From NCBI GenBank assembly GCA_002434245.1, contig DJJR01000007.1, positions 1-25,227 on the forward strand: a stretch of DNA of 25,227 nt, read 5' to 3'. The position numbers and the translations under genes are program-made. The DNA comes from Pelosinus fermentans. Its GTDB lineage: Bacteria; Bacillota; Negativicutes; DSM-13327. Under the pieces are notes generated by a model that was given only the letters and a program-made list of their open reading frames with translations, did not search any database and was not told the DNA's origin. Positions 6,555 through 14,009 of the stretch are shown here, piece by piece (position 1 is the first letter of the stretch; each line of letters opens with the position of its first letter).

Positions 6555-7439
6555 ATGATTACATCAACAGATTTCTGTAAGGTGCAAAAACTGGACGATG
6601 ATTTATATGTCATTACTGAAGCTGGACTTGTGCATTTTTATCTTATCCTGGGGCATAAAAAAGCGGTCTTAATTGACGCCGGTTTTGGCTTCGAAGACAT
6701 AAGGCCTATCATCAGAAGTATAACAGATCTGCCGGTGATGCTGGTATTGACCCATGGCGATCCTGACCACAGCTACGGAAGCGAATATTTTGGAGATGTA
6801 TGGCTGTACCAGCCGGACTACGGTCAGATTATGGGATTTGACACAAAGCAGGAAAGGCAGTTTGCGGCTGAGTTGGGAGTAGAATTTCTGAAAGAGAATA
6901 ACCCTGATGCCATTGAACGTTTCGATAGCAAAGCATTCGCTGAAAAGAGCTTGCTCCGAGTCCTGACTCCGCATTTTGTAAAGGATGGAGAATTGTTTGA
7001 CTTGGGCGGAAAGACTTTGGAGGTAATATTTACACCGGGGCATTCTTATGGGCATATCATGTTGCTGGATAGGGCAAAAAAGAGACTTTTTTCAGGAGAT
7101 ATGATTTGTGATTATGTCATTATTTACTTTTTCGAATCTGATAGAAACGCCCCGTTTTCCATGGCACTGGACAGCTGGAAAAAGATAAAACGATTAGAAA
7201 AGGACATCAAAGATATTTATAGTAGCCATGGACAGAACCCAATTACAATGGAATGGGTCGACGCTTACATCGAATGTTTTTCGGGAGAATTTCAGCAGAA
7301 TTACTTAAAGGATAAACCGTTTTCCAGGGAGCCTTTAGGCCGCGGGTACCAACATATCTATAAAACCGTCAATATCCAATACTCCGATAAGAGACTGGAG
7401 GAATTCTTAGGACACAAAGTAGAACGGATTGATCTGTAG
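6555..7439 (+). CDS. metallo-beta-lactamase-fold hydrolase
   Basis: A 294-residue MBL-fold protein. Metal ligands: THGDPDHS gives His67, Asp69, Asp71 and His72; His163 lies in TPGHSYGH, Asp182 in SGDMICD and His225 in SSHGQ. The H-x-D-x-DH form replaces the usual second His with Asp, as in several MBL subfamilies. A start at ATG 6555 is preferred: AAAGG lies at 6542-6546, while the in-frame GTG at 6546 overlaps that site. The C-terminal 70 residues are an extra domain with aromatic residues. The substrate is unknown (thioester, lactone or phosphoester possible). It is divergent from the HxlR gene, so it may belong to its regulon. Confidence 0.85.
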   Translation: MITSTDFCKVQKLDDDLYVITEAGLVHFYLILGHKKAVLIDAGFGFEDIRPIIRSITDLPVMLVLTHGDPDHSYGSEYFGDVWLYQPDYGQIMGFDTKQERQFAAELGVEFLKENNPDAIERFDSKAFAEKSLLRVLTPHFVKDGELFDLGGKTLEVIFTPGHSYGHIMLLDRAKKRLFSGDMICDYVIIYFFESDRNAPFSMALDSWKKIKRLEKDIKDIYSSHGQNPITMEWVDAYIECFSGEFQQNYLKDKPFSREPLGRGYQHIYKTVNIQYSDKRLEEFLGHKVERIDL

Positions 7440-7571
7440 TTAAACAGGATATCTCTAAACTGTACCAATGAGAGTGAGAACCTGTAGATTAAAGATGAGC
7501 CAAGGAATGCATTATGGATAAACCCTTCCGAGGATTAAATTAAAAAATAAAGATAAAGGAGTGTTTGAGTG

Positions 7572-7967
7572 ATGAATGAGGTTCTTGCGTTTCTCTTAGA
7601 AAACAGAATCGTTTATCTTGCTACAGTTGATGGTGATATTCCTAAGGTGCGGCCGTTTGGTTTTGTAATGGAGTTTGAAGGCAAACTCTATTTTAGCACC
7701 AGCAATCAGAAGAGTGTATACAAACAGCTCAAAGCAAATCCTAACTTTGAAGTCAGCATAATTTCAAAAACAGGTGACTGGTTACGCCTACAAGGTAAAG
7801 CTGTATTTAAGACCACTCGGAAAACCAGGCAGGCTGCTTTGGATGCAGTGCCTGCTTTTAGCAAGATGTATAGTATTGACGATGCTATTTTTGAACTCTT
7901 TTATATCGAAGATGGTGAAGCAACTTTTAATGACACGAAGGGATCATCCAGAACCGTTACATTGTAA
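7572..7967 (+). CDS. pyridoxamine 5'-phosphate oxidase-like flavoprotein
   Basis: A 131-residue split-barrel protein. The N-terminus (FLLENRIVYLATVDGDIPKVRPFGF) and the strand FSTSNQKSVYKQLKANPNFEVSI are typical of the PNPOx-like FMN-binding family. The C-terminal segment (IEDGEATFNDTKGSSRTVTL) closes the barrel. These small proteins bind FMN or F420 and act as reductases; the substrate is unknown. AAGGAG lies at 7556-7561, so either the GTG at 7569 or the ATG at 7572 could start. It lies 132 bases after the MBL gene, possibly co-transcribed, and ends at a strong terminator. Confidence 0.85.
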   Translation: MNEVLAFLLENRIVYLATVDGDIPKVRPFGFVMEFEGKLYFSTSNQKSVYKQLKANPNFEVSIISKTGDWLRLQGKAVFKTTRKTRQAALDAVPAFSKMYSIDDAIFELFYIEDGEATFNDTKGSSRTVTL

Positions 7968-7998
7968 TTCTACTTCTTGCTTTATATTTGTATAGAAG

Positions 7999-8038
7999 AA
8001 AAATCCTGCATCATTTACCGTAGTGATGCAGGATTTTT
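7999..8038 (+). terminator. strong intrinsic terminator after the PNPOx-like gene
   Basis: A perfect 15-bp stem, AAAAATCCTGCATCA (7999-8013) with TGATGCAGGATTTTT (8024-8038). The symmetric A/T tails make it usable from both strands. Confidence 0.9.
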
Positions 8039-8084
8039 CCGTTGCCATATTAAAGGCTAGTGTCAATAACCACGTCTCACTGAA

Positions 8085-8180
8085 ACTTATCATGGTAGCC
8101 TCTTTTTTAGTAGACAAAGCGATAGAAGACAATCAGTTTATTAGTTTTAAATGGGACAAAGAACCTGTCCCCGTGTCCCT
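8085..8180 (+). repeat. right half of repeat element
   Basis: It begins inside the palindrome (ATCATGGTAGCCTCTTTTTTAG), continues through GCGATAGAAGACAAT and ends with the GGGACA core at 8151-8180. The left half is absent. A broken NmrA-type gene starts three bases after the core. Confidence 0.7.
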
Positions 8181-8182
8181 TC

Positions 8183-8478
8183 CATGGAAACCAGGATCTT
8201 ACAATGCTCGAAGTTGCCGCTATGATTGGCAAAGCCATTCAACAGCCCGGTCTAACTTACGTTCAGGACTTAAAAGAAAGAACAAGGCGGGATTTGCTTG
8301 ACCTCAATTTTTCTGAGCACATCATTCAACTCATTCTTGAAGTGGCAGATGCAATGAATGCGGGTCATATACAAATGCTAGACCACGTTCGGCAGATAAC
8401 TCGACTCCTACATCCTATGAAAAGTTTGTCTACGAGACGTTATTACACTTGTATAAGCAAAGAAATACTGACAGCTAG
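8183..8478 (+). pseudogene. NmrA-like NAD(P)-binding protein, C-terminal fragment with frameshift
   Basis: In the first frame the sequence reads GNQDLTMLEVAAMIGKAIQQ, then YVQ, ERTRRDLL and LEVADAMNAG, the pattern of the C-terminal third of NmrA-type epimerase-like proteins. At about 8396 the match moves to another frame: NSTPTSYEKFVYETLLHLYK, ending at a stop at 8476. This equals the TPTSFEEF-type end of the family. The N-terminal two thirds, with the Rossmann motif, are missing, and the break lies at the end of a GGGACA repeat. It is a truncated, frameshifted pseudogene. The identification comes from remembered family patterns. Confidence 0.65.
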
Positions 8479-8544
8479 TTGTGGAGACGTGAGTCCGCGC
8501 GCAAAGGAGACCAAATTTATTACCTGTTATAACTATTGAAGGCT

Positions 8545-8576
8545 CAAATTTAATAACCCCTTCCCCATGTCCCATT
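8545..8576 (+). repeat. degraded GGGACA-family repeat end
   Basis: CCCCTTCCCCATGTCCCATT keeps the right end of the core. It lies just before the next, better conserved element. Confidence 0.4.
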
Positions 8577-8640
8577 AAATTGCTCGACCATTTAGGCGAC
8601 ATGCCTCAATATACAGCCTGGCGAGCGAGTGTTAGAACCT

Positions 8641-8828
8641 AGCTTTGGTAAAATAATGCTTATATTGTAAAAATATAGCAGGATTTGACATTTATAAAAG
8701 AGAAGCTACCATAATAAATTAGTTAGTAAATTTATGGGCAGCTTCTCTTTTAATTGATAAAGTGATAAAAAGGGAATAAAGAACCTATCAGCTTTAAATG
8801 GGACAAGGAACCTGTCCCTATGTCCCAT
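8641..8828 (+). repeat. 5'-truncated repeat element (copy B)
   Basis: It starts at the GGTAAAATAATGCTTAT section, lacks the left hairpin section, and contains the long palindrome at about 8697-8752. It ends in the core at 8798-8828. A methyltransferase gene starts 32 bases after it. Confidence 0.8.
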
Positions 8829-8860
8829 TAGACATATTATATAAAACGAGGTGATAATGT

Positions 8861-9667
8861 ATGAGCCATAAAAATGTATTTGAAGGCAATAGAGCCGCTT
8901 GGAATCAAGCTTCGAAATATCATCAGAAGGCAAGAAAAAATTCATTGCTAAAGGGTTTTGAAAATCCGGATTTCACAACATTTAACAGCGATTATGATAA
9001 TATTGTGTTTAATAAATTGAAGCATATTAATTTTGAGGGTAAAATCATAGCTCAAATGCAATGCCAAAATGGTAGGGAACTGTTGTCGCTCATGAAGTTT
9101 GGCGCAAAAGAAGCGATAGGGTTTGATATTTCTGATATTGCTATTTCCGAAGCCGCGCAGCTTGCTGAAACAGCAAAGCTAAGTGCAAAATTTGTAAGAA
9201 CCAACATATTGGAGATTGACAATAAATACAATGATTACTTTGATTTCATATATATTTCAGAGGGTTCGCTGCAATGGTTTCCCGATTTGAATAATTATTT
9301 TGATGTGTTATCACGGCTACTAAAGAAAGGTGGACAAATATTGATTTCTGAGATACATCCATTTGTTTATCTCTTTAGTAATGGATTTGATTTTGAAAAA
9401 CAGAATCTTGATAAGTTAACTTCTTATTTCAAGAAAGAGCCTTATCATTATGCCACAGGGATTGATTACGTTGGTGGAGTAGAGTATAAATCAGACGAGT
9501 GCTTTTGGTTTATGCACAAAATTTCTGATATTATTAGCGCGATACTCCATGCCGATATTGAGATACGAGAATTTGATGAATACAATTTAGGAAATGCAGC
9601 TAACGAAACAGTGAAATTGCTTAATGGATTTCCGCTTAGTTATATCATTATTGGAAGAAAGAAATAA
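8861..9667 (+). CDS. class I SAM-dependent methyltransferase
   Basis: A 268-residue protein. The N-terminus FEGNRAAWNQASKYHQKAR is typical of a methyltransferase family that begins with N-x3-W. Motif I is the unusual IIAQMQCQNGRELLSLM form, equivalent to the HLQCHFG type, followed by GFDISDIAI (motif II), FDFIYISEGSLQWF (motif IV) and LLKKGGQILISE (post-motif). The C-terminus is aromatic-rich. The substrate is unknown. GAGGTGATAATGT precedes the ATG. It is separated by 50 bases from a YdcF-like gene on the same strand and may form a short unit with it. Confidence 0.85.
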   Translation: MSHKNVFEGNRAAWNQASKYHQKARKNSLLKGFENPDFTTFNSDYDNIVFNKLKHINFEGKIIAQMQCQNGRELLSLMKFGAKEAIGFDISDIAISEAAQLAETAKLSAKFVRTNILEIDNKYNDYFDFIYISEGSLQWFPDLNNYFDVLSRLLKKGGQILISEIHPFVYLFSNGFDFEKQNLDKLTSYFKKEPYHYATGIDYVGGVEYKSDECFWFMHKISDIISAILHADIEIREFDEYNLGNAANETVKLLNGFPLSYIIIGRKK

Positions 9668-9717
9668 TTTATCTTGGATTATAAGCATAGAAATATTTAG
9701 TTTTGGGGTGGTGCTAT

Positions 9718-10533
9718 TTGGAGCTCGGACAAAGCTTTTCTATTTCCAAAGTTGGTACAAGATTAATAACTATAGGCGGAAGTATTGCTTTCCTTGGGTT
9801 ATTGCTAATGCTTTTCATATATGGTTTTACATTCGGGACTGCAGGTATAGTTACGGTCGGTTTAACTTTATCTTTTTATGGTATTACATTTGTAACTACA
9901 GCTAATAAAAAAATGGAGCTGCTATGTGGGCTAATTCGTGTACTATGTTCTGCTATACTAATATTAGGAGTAGTATCTTTTATTTATATTGAGGCACTTA
10001 TTGTTCAATCTCTAAAGTCCAATGACAATGTGAATATAAAATATGTCGTAGTATTAGGGGCTGGTATACAGGGGGAACAGCCATCATTGACACTTGGTAG
10101 AAGACTAGATAAAAGTATTGAGTATCTTAATGCAAATCCTGACGCTCAAATAGTAGCCTCTGGCGGTTTTGGCCCAGAAGCGACTATATCGGAGGCAGAA
10201 GTAATGAAACGCTATTTTGTTGCACATGGAATAAATGAGGCTAGGATTCTTAAAGAAGAGAGATCTGCAACTAGCGATGAAAATTTAAGGTATACTAAAG
10301 AATTACTAAGCGGCATAAATGGCGATAAGCCCCAAGATATACTTGTTATTACGAGTGATTACCATATGTTTAGAGCGAAGCACATTGCGGGCAAATACTT
10401 TTCTAAAGTATATGGAATAGCATCAGAAACACCGACTGCTATTATGGTAAATTACGCAGTTAGAGAATATTTGGCTGTTCTTAAATTATTGGCTTTAAGC
10501 CCCTATACTTCCTCCAATACCGGTATGATGTAA
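9718..10533 (+). CDS. YdcF/ElyC-like DUF218 membrane protein
   Basis: About 271 residues from the TTG at 9718, which has a GGGGTGGTG site immediately upstream; a TTG at 9703 is in frame but lies before that site. Three hydrophobic helices occupy roughly residues 14-35, 40-60 and 70-98. The DUF218 domain follows: VVVLGAGIQGEQPSLTLGRR, then IVASGGFGPEA, SEAEVMKRYFVAHGI, SATSDENLRYTKELL and VITSDYHMFRA. Related proteins (YdcF, SanA, ElyC) affect envelope or peptidoglycan precursor metabolism; the specific role here is unknown. Confidence 0.85.
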   Translation: MELGQSFSISKVGTRLITIGGSIAFLGLLLMLFIYGFTFGTAGIVTVGLTLSFYGITFVTTANKKMELLCGLIRVLCSAILILGVVSFIYIEALIVQSLKSNDNVNIKYVVVLGAGIQGEQPSLTLGRRLDKSIEYLNANPDAQIVASGGFGPEATISEAEVMKRYFVAHGINEARILKEERSATSDENLRYTKELLSGINGDKPQDILVITSDYHMFRAKHIAGKYFSKVYGIASETPTAIMVNYAVREYLAVLKLLALSPYTSSNTGMM

Positions 10534-10548
10534 GAAGGAGCTATACCC

Positions 10549-10710
10549 ATGACGAAAGTAGCAGCCGTCAAAGCCGAGTCCTACGATACACAAGTCGTAG
10601 AGCAGGCGATGGCGAAATTACTTATTTATTTAAGTAATATACTAACCCCTCCTTGGGGTTTTCAATTTGAAATTCATAACTATGAGGTAATATATGATAA
10701 AAGAATTTGA
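10549..10710 (+). pseudogene. DUF362 protein N-terminal fragment (first copy)
   Basis: A 53-codon ORF with a good AAGGAG site at 10535-10540. The first 24 or so residues (MTKVAAVKAESYDTQVVEQA, then MAKLL) match the N-terminus of DUF362 iron-sulfur proteins. After that the sequence turns AT-rich and no longer resembles the family, and the ORF overlaps the start of the acetyltransferase gene. The rest of a roughly 300-400-residue protein is missing. The start is GC-rich compared with its surroundings. A second, frameshifted copy lies beyond the acetyltransferase. Confidence 0.6.
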
Positions 10711-11128
10711 GCAAGCCAAAATCAATGAAGTAATGAAAATATGGTTAGATACTACTATTAATGCGCACTATTTTATTCCGGAAAAATATTGGATTGATAA
10801 CGAGCGTATCGTAAGAGAAAGATATTTGCCTATAGCGAAAACATTTATTTATGAGGAAGATAGTATCGTTAAAGGATTTATTAGTATCATAGAGGGCTTT
10901 TTTATTGGAGCATTATTTGTTGGTAAAGAGTATCAGAAGCACGGGATAGGTTTAAAGCTAATTAATTATTGTAAAAAGTTATATCCTAAATTAGAATTAG
11001 CTGTTTATGCTGATAACATGGGGGCAGTAGAGTTTTATAAACGATGTGGCTTTGTAATTCAAACGGAGCAAGCTAATGAAGATAACGGATTTAAAGAATA
11101 TATCATGGTTTGGAATGAGATTAAATAG
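10694..11128 (+). CDS. GNAT-family N-acetyltransferase
   Basis: A 144-residue protein with the GNAT fold: a beta strand (FISIIEGFFIGALFVG), the acetyl-CoA loop QKHGIGLKLINYCKK (Q-x2-G-x-G), and the C-terminal strand LELAVYADNMGAVEFYKRCGF, of the RimI/YjaB type. The substrate is unknown. GAGGT lies about ten bases before the ATG. The upstream DUF362 fragment overlaps its start by 17 bases in another frame, so translation of that fragment would terminate just inside this gene. Confidence 0.88.
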   Translation: MIKEFEQAKINEVMKIWLDTTINAHYFIPEKYWIDNERIVRERYLPIAKTFIYEEDSIVKGFISIIEGFFIGALFVGKEYQKHGIGLKLINYCKKLYPKLELAVYADNMGAVEFYKRCGFVIQTEQANEDNGFKEYIMVWNEIK

Positions 11129-11170
11129 AGGGTGTAATTTGGCTATTTGTTTTCTTAAGGCATTTACAGG

Positions 11171-11250
11171 ACGCAAGCAGCAATAGTAAAGTTGATTCTT
11201 ATGATCAACATGTAGTCGAGCAAGTAATGGCAGAATTACTTGCTCTTTAG
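11171..11250 (+). pseudogene. DUF362 protein N-terminal fragment (second copy), frameshifted
   Basis: TQAAIVK followed, after a one-base loss at about 11190, by VDSYDQHVVEQVMAELLAL and a stop at 11248. It is the equivalent of the first copy around 10549, and both end soon after the MAKLL/MAELL position. The two copies differ at many bases, so the duplication is not recent or the two were acquired separately. Confidence 0.55.
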
Positions 11251-11252
11251 AC

Positions 11253-11314
11253 GGAATACAATTAAAAAGATTATCGGTTTTAAATGGGACAAGGAACCTG
11301 TCCCTGTGTCCCAT
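11253..11314 (+). repeat. right end of repeat element
   Basis: AATACAATTAAAAAGATTAT, then CGGTTTTAA and a full core at 11284-11314. It is almost identical to the right end of the copy at 19954-20016. The duplicated segment shared with 4069 begins right after the core at 11316. Confidence 0.8.
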
Positions 11315-11397
11315 CTAAGGTTTTACCATGAGGAAAGCAAGTTGTAAATACTGCTAAAAAAATACCGTCTCACCCGAAGATAAGACGGCAGTTAAAG

Positions 11398-12423
11398 TTA
11401 TTTTTTTTGATCCTTAATGCTCTCTAAAACACCTGTTTCTTTTACTGTTTTGCTTAGTCTTTGGGTGTCATCTATCCATTTTTCTTGCGATTCTTGGGGA
11501 TTTAAATATCCAAATTGTAGCCCAATATTTTCTAAAGTATTTTTAAATTCTGGATCTACAATGATAGCTTTTAAACCATTCGCAAGCTTAGTTTTTACCT
11601 CAATCGGCATTTCCTTAGGAACAGCAACACCTATCCAATAACTAAATACAATGTCAAGACCTTGCTCTTTAAATGTTGGTACAGCGGCAAACGCAGGGTC
11701 CGTCGATCGCTGTTCGCCTGTTACCGCCAGTGCTCTGATTGTACCACTTTTGAGGTGCTCTCTTATCGTAGCTGGATTAGCAATAATAACTTGCACATGC
11801 TCACCCAACAAAGCTGCCAATGTTTCTGATGCACCTCGGAAAGGGACAGGTTCAAGAGGAATGCCTGCAGTGTGAGCAAACATTTCACCAAGTACATGAG
11901 AAATTGACCCCATGCCACTGTTTCCAAATTTTAATTTCTCTGTATGTTGCTGAGCATATCTAACTAAATCATCAACATTTTTCCACGGACTATCAGCCTG
12001 AACTACCATTACCATTGAGTGAGATGAAACCTGTGCTAGTGGCTCTAAGGCGGTAGGATAATTGTATTTGGTTGGGCTTAGCAATGGCTGCAAGATAATT
12101 TCAACACCGGTGATGCCAATGGTATAGCCATCTGGAGTAGCGCTAGCCAATTCGTTCCAGGCTACGGTGCCTGCTCCCCCAGGCTTATTAACAATAACCA
12201 GGGGTTGACCTAGATGCTGAGTTGCAGTTTTTTCTAACGCCCGAGCTACCAAATCTAATCCTCCCCCAGGACTAAAAGGTACAATTACATTAATTGGTTT
12301 ATCCGGATAGTTGCTAGTTTTAGATACCGTTTTAGACTCCATCATGGTACAACCTCCTATCATGATTGAAATAAGTAACAAATACACCGTCAACGAAATC
12401 ATTCTTCTTTTTTGCAATATCAT
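11398..12423 (-). CDS. TctC/Bug-family solute-binding lipoprotein
   Basis: A 341-residue extracytoplasmic receptor of the tripartite tricarboxylate transporter type. Residues 1-25 are a lipoprotein signal (basic start, hydrophobic stretch, IGGC lipobox with Cys25). The mature part shows PINVIVPFSPGGGLDLVARA, VNKPGGAGTVAWNELASATP and DGYTIG, standard Bug motifs for binding carboxylates. The ligand is probably a di- or tricarboxylate or similar acid (inference). AGGGAGG precedes the ATG. No TctA or TctB membrane genes are in the window, so it is an orphan receptor. Its 3' end and downstream hairpin are duplicated near 4.1-4.3 kb. Confidence 0.92.
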   Translation of the reverse strand: MILQKRRMISLTVYLLLISIMIGGCTMMESKTVSKTSNYPDKPINVIVPFSPGGGLDLVARALEKTATQHLGQPLVIVNKPGGAGTVAWNELASATPDGYTIGITGVEIILQPLLSPTKYNYPTALEPLAQVSSHSMVMVVQADSPWKNVDDLVRYAQQHTEKLKFGNSGMGSISHVLGEMFAHTAGIPLEPVPFRGASETLAALLGEHVQVIIANPATIREHLKSGTIRALAVTGEQRSTDPAFAAVPTFKEQGLDIVFSYWIGVAVPKEMPIEVKTKLANGLKAIIVDPEFKNTLENIGLQFGYLNPQESQEKWIDDTQRLSKTVKETGVLESIKDQKK

Positions 12424-12635
12424 TTCGTCCTCCCTCCATACTTTATGGTTTTTCTACTATTTTACTTTAAATACAATTTCCTACATTTAATACTAACGTT
12501 TCTCCAATAAATGGCAAATTCCTCCTTTACCTTATAAAGAAAAAATAGTCGTCTTAACCGAAGGCAAGACGTAAGGAAAAAGGATTTATTTGAAACCTTG
12601 TTCAGCAGGGTTCACACCCGCCATATGATGTACCA
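12424..12635. other. non-coding gap upstream of tctC
   Basis: An AT-rich leader of the reverse-strand tctC gene, containing a small hairpin at about 12552-12573 (CGTCTT...AAGACG). No ORF with a ribosome site was recognised. The gene-free stretch continues to 13087 with the nitroreductase fragment and repeats listed separately. Confidence 0.4.
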
Positions 12636-12708
12636 TTTTAGAGAACATCGTAAGCTGGTTATAGAAAAGGATCAAACATGAGATGTCATGAGGGCGGGAT
12701 TATAGACA
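12636..12708 (+). pseudogene. duplicated 3' end of the nitroreductase gene
   Basis: TTTTAGAGAACATCGTAAGC and what follows match the last codons (LENIVSWL, stop) and about 45 bases of downstream sequence of the nitroreductase gene at 18148-18669, with a few substitutions and a two-base insertion near the stop. The same reading frame is kept. Only the 3' tip remains. A GGGACA repeat in inverted orientation begins ten bases later at 12718. Confidence 0.8.
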
Positions 12709-12717
12709 GATAATTAG

Positions 12718-12746
12718 ATGGGACAGAGGGACAGGTTCCTTGTCCC
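12718..12746 (-). repeat. GGGACA repeat core, inverted
   Basis: ATGGGACAGAGGGACAGG followed by TTCCTTGTCCC is the reverse complement of the core. It is the one clear core lying on the opposite strand. Confidence 0.75.
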
Positions 12747-12777
12747 GAGGGAAGATGTGCAGATTTACAAGAGACAT

Positions 12778-12979
12778 GCAGGTAGCTAATGTAAAACTAT
12801 AGCAGCATTTAGTATTTGTGAAGGAAGCTTCCTATAATTACCTAGTTGTAGATTTATGGGGGAGCTTAACTTTGACATAGCAATAAAGAAAATTTCAAGC
12901 TAGTATCTTATGTGGGACAAGGAACCTGTCCCTGTGTCCCATCAATAATGAAACATAGTCCCTGTCCCCGTGTTTCCAA
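12778..12979 (+). repeat. repeat element, second subfamily, plus extra half core
   Basis: A diverged element with GTAAAACTATAGCAGCATTT, a shorter hairpin (GAAGCTTCCTATAATTACC ... GGGGGAGCTTA) and a core at 12912-12942. It is followed by AATGAAACATAGTCCCTGTC and CCCGTGT at 12948-12975, a half core that is repeated at 16840-16863. The subfamily also occurs at 19019-19156. Confidence 0.7.
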
Positions 12980-13087
12980 CTGGCCTCTTTCACTCCGTGG
13001 AATCTGGCACTTTTTTTATGGCAGTCTGTATGGTGTAATATAACCATCACGTGCACGGATGAACAATAGTGATGGAGGTTTTGATAA

Positions 13088-13891
13088 ATGAATAACATGG
13101 AATTACCCAAAAAAATAGGAATCTTATTATATCACGGCGTAGAACCATTGGATTTCGTGGGACCATATGAGGTATTTTCTGCTGTGAATTATGGTGAATC
13201 GCATGCTAGATATGATGTGTTTACAGTTAGTGAAAAGAAAGGTGATGTGAAATCTTCTTCAGGCTTAATTGTCAAAGCAGATTATGATTTCACAGATTGC
13301 CCTCAGGCAGATATTATAGTCATCCCCGGCGGCAATACGACACCGGAACTTTTGGGAAACTCTACGATAATTAGCTGGATACAGACACAGAATAAGAACG
13401 CAGAGATAACTTTTTCCGTCTGTAGTGGTGCCTTACTCGCTGCGAAGGCTGGGTTACTGGCAGGAATGTCTGCGACTACTCATCATATGTGTTTTGACGA
13501 ATTGCTTGAAATAGATCCTACCATTATTCTAAATAAGATGGAACGGTTTATTGACAACGGTAGTATAATTACAGCTGCGGGAGTATCGGCTGGGATTGAT
13601 GCTGCGCTATACATTGTCTATAAGAAATCAGGAAAAGATGCCTTTTTTAAGGCCAGTGAAATCATGGAATATGGAGATGGCTGGAAAAGCGTACAAAGAA
13701 GATTGGCTGGGCTGCCTGTTGCTCGTAAGATTAATAACAAATGTATTAAATGCGGTAAATGCGCTAAAGTTTGCCCTTACAATGCAGTTTTGGAAGACGA
13801 AACTCAATATAACATTAATCCAGAAACCTGTGTAGGCATAGGTCCCTGCGCCGGTCTATGCCCGGTAGGAGCAATTGAATCAGCGTTTTAA
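13088..13891 (+). CDS. DJ-1/PfpI domain fused to a ferredoxin-like domain
   Basis: A 267-residue fusion. Residues 8-205 are a DJ-1/PfpI amidotransferase-like domain: GILLYHGVEPLDFVGPYEVF with the conserved acidic residues, IIVIPGG, and the nucleophile elbow FSVCSGALLAA with Cys112. Residues 216-263 are a bacterial ferredoxin-like domain. Its first motif is complete (Cys219, 222, 225, 229). In the second the expected second Cys is Ile251 (Cys248, Cys254, Cys258 remain), so that cluster may be [3Fe-4S] or missing. GGAGG is nine bases upstream. It has its own terminator and precedes ahbA, ahbB. The function is unknown; redox-linked hydrolase, glyoxalase-like or sensor roles are guesses. Confidence 0.88.
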   Translation: MNNMELPKKIGILLYHGVEPLDFVGPYEVFSAVNYGESHARYDVFTVSEKKGDVKSSSGLIVKADYDFTDCPQADIIVIPGGNTTPELLGNSTIISWIQTQNKNAEITFSVCSGALLAAKAGLLAGMSATTHHMCFDELLEIDPTIILNKMERFIDNGSIITAAGVSAGIDAALYIVYKKSGKDAFFKASEIMEYGDGWKSVQRRLAGLPVARKINNKCIKCGKCAKVCPYNAVLEDETQYNINPETCVGIGPCAGLCPVGAIESAF

Positions 13892-13898
13892 TGGACTG

Positions 13899-13933
13899 AA
13901 GGTATAGGCAGGAATAGGTGTCTATACCTTTTT
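13899..13933 (+). terminator. intrinsic terminator after the DJ-1/ferredoxin gene
   Basis: AAGGTATAG (13899-13907) pairs with CTATACCTT (13922-13930), followed by T residues. Confidence 0.75.
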
Positions 13934-14009
13934 GGTAAATAATAGAATAGCTTGAAGTTTGTATCGCATTCTGGCTTTTGGATAAAGTCATATGATAAAG
14001 GGGTTTTAC

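Noticed and set aside
6750..6775. H-x-D-x-DH instead of HxHxDH in the MBL protein, taken at first as a lost metal ligand
   Set aside because: The same form is common in other MBL-fold subfamilies and the remaining ligands are intact.
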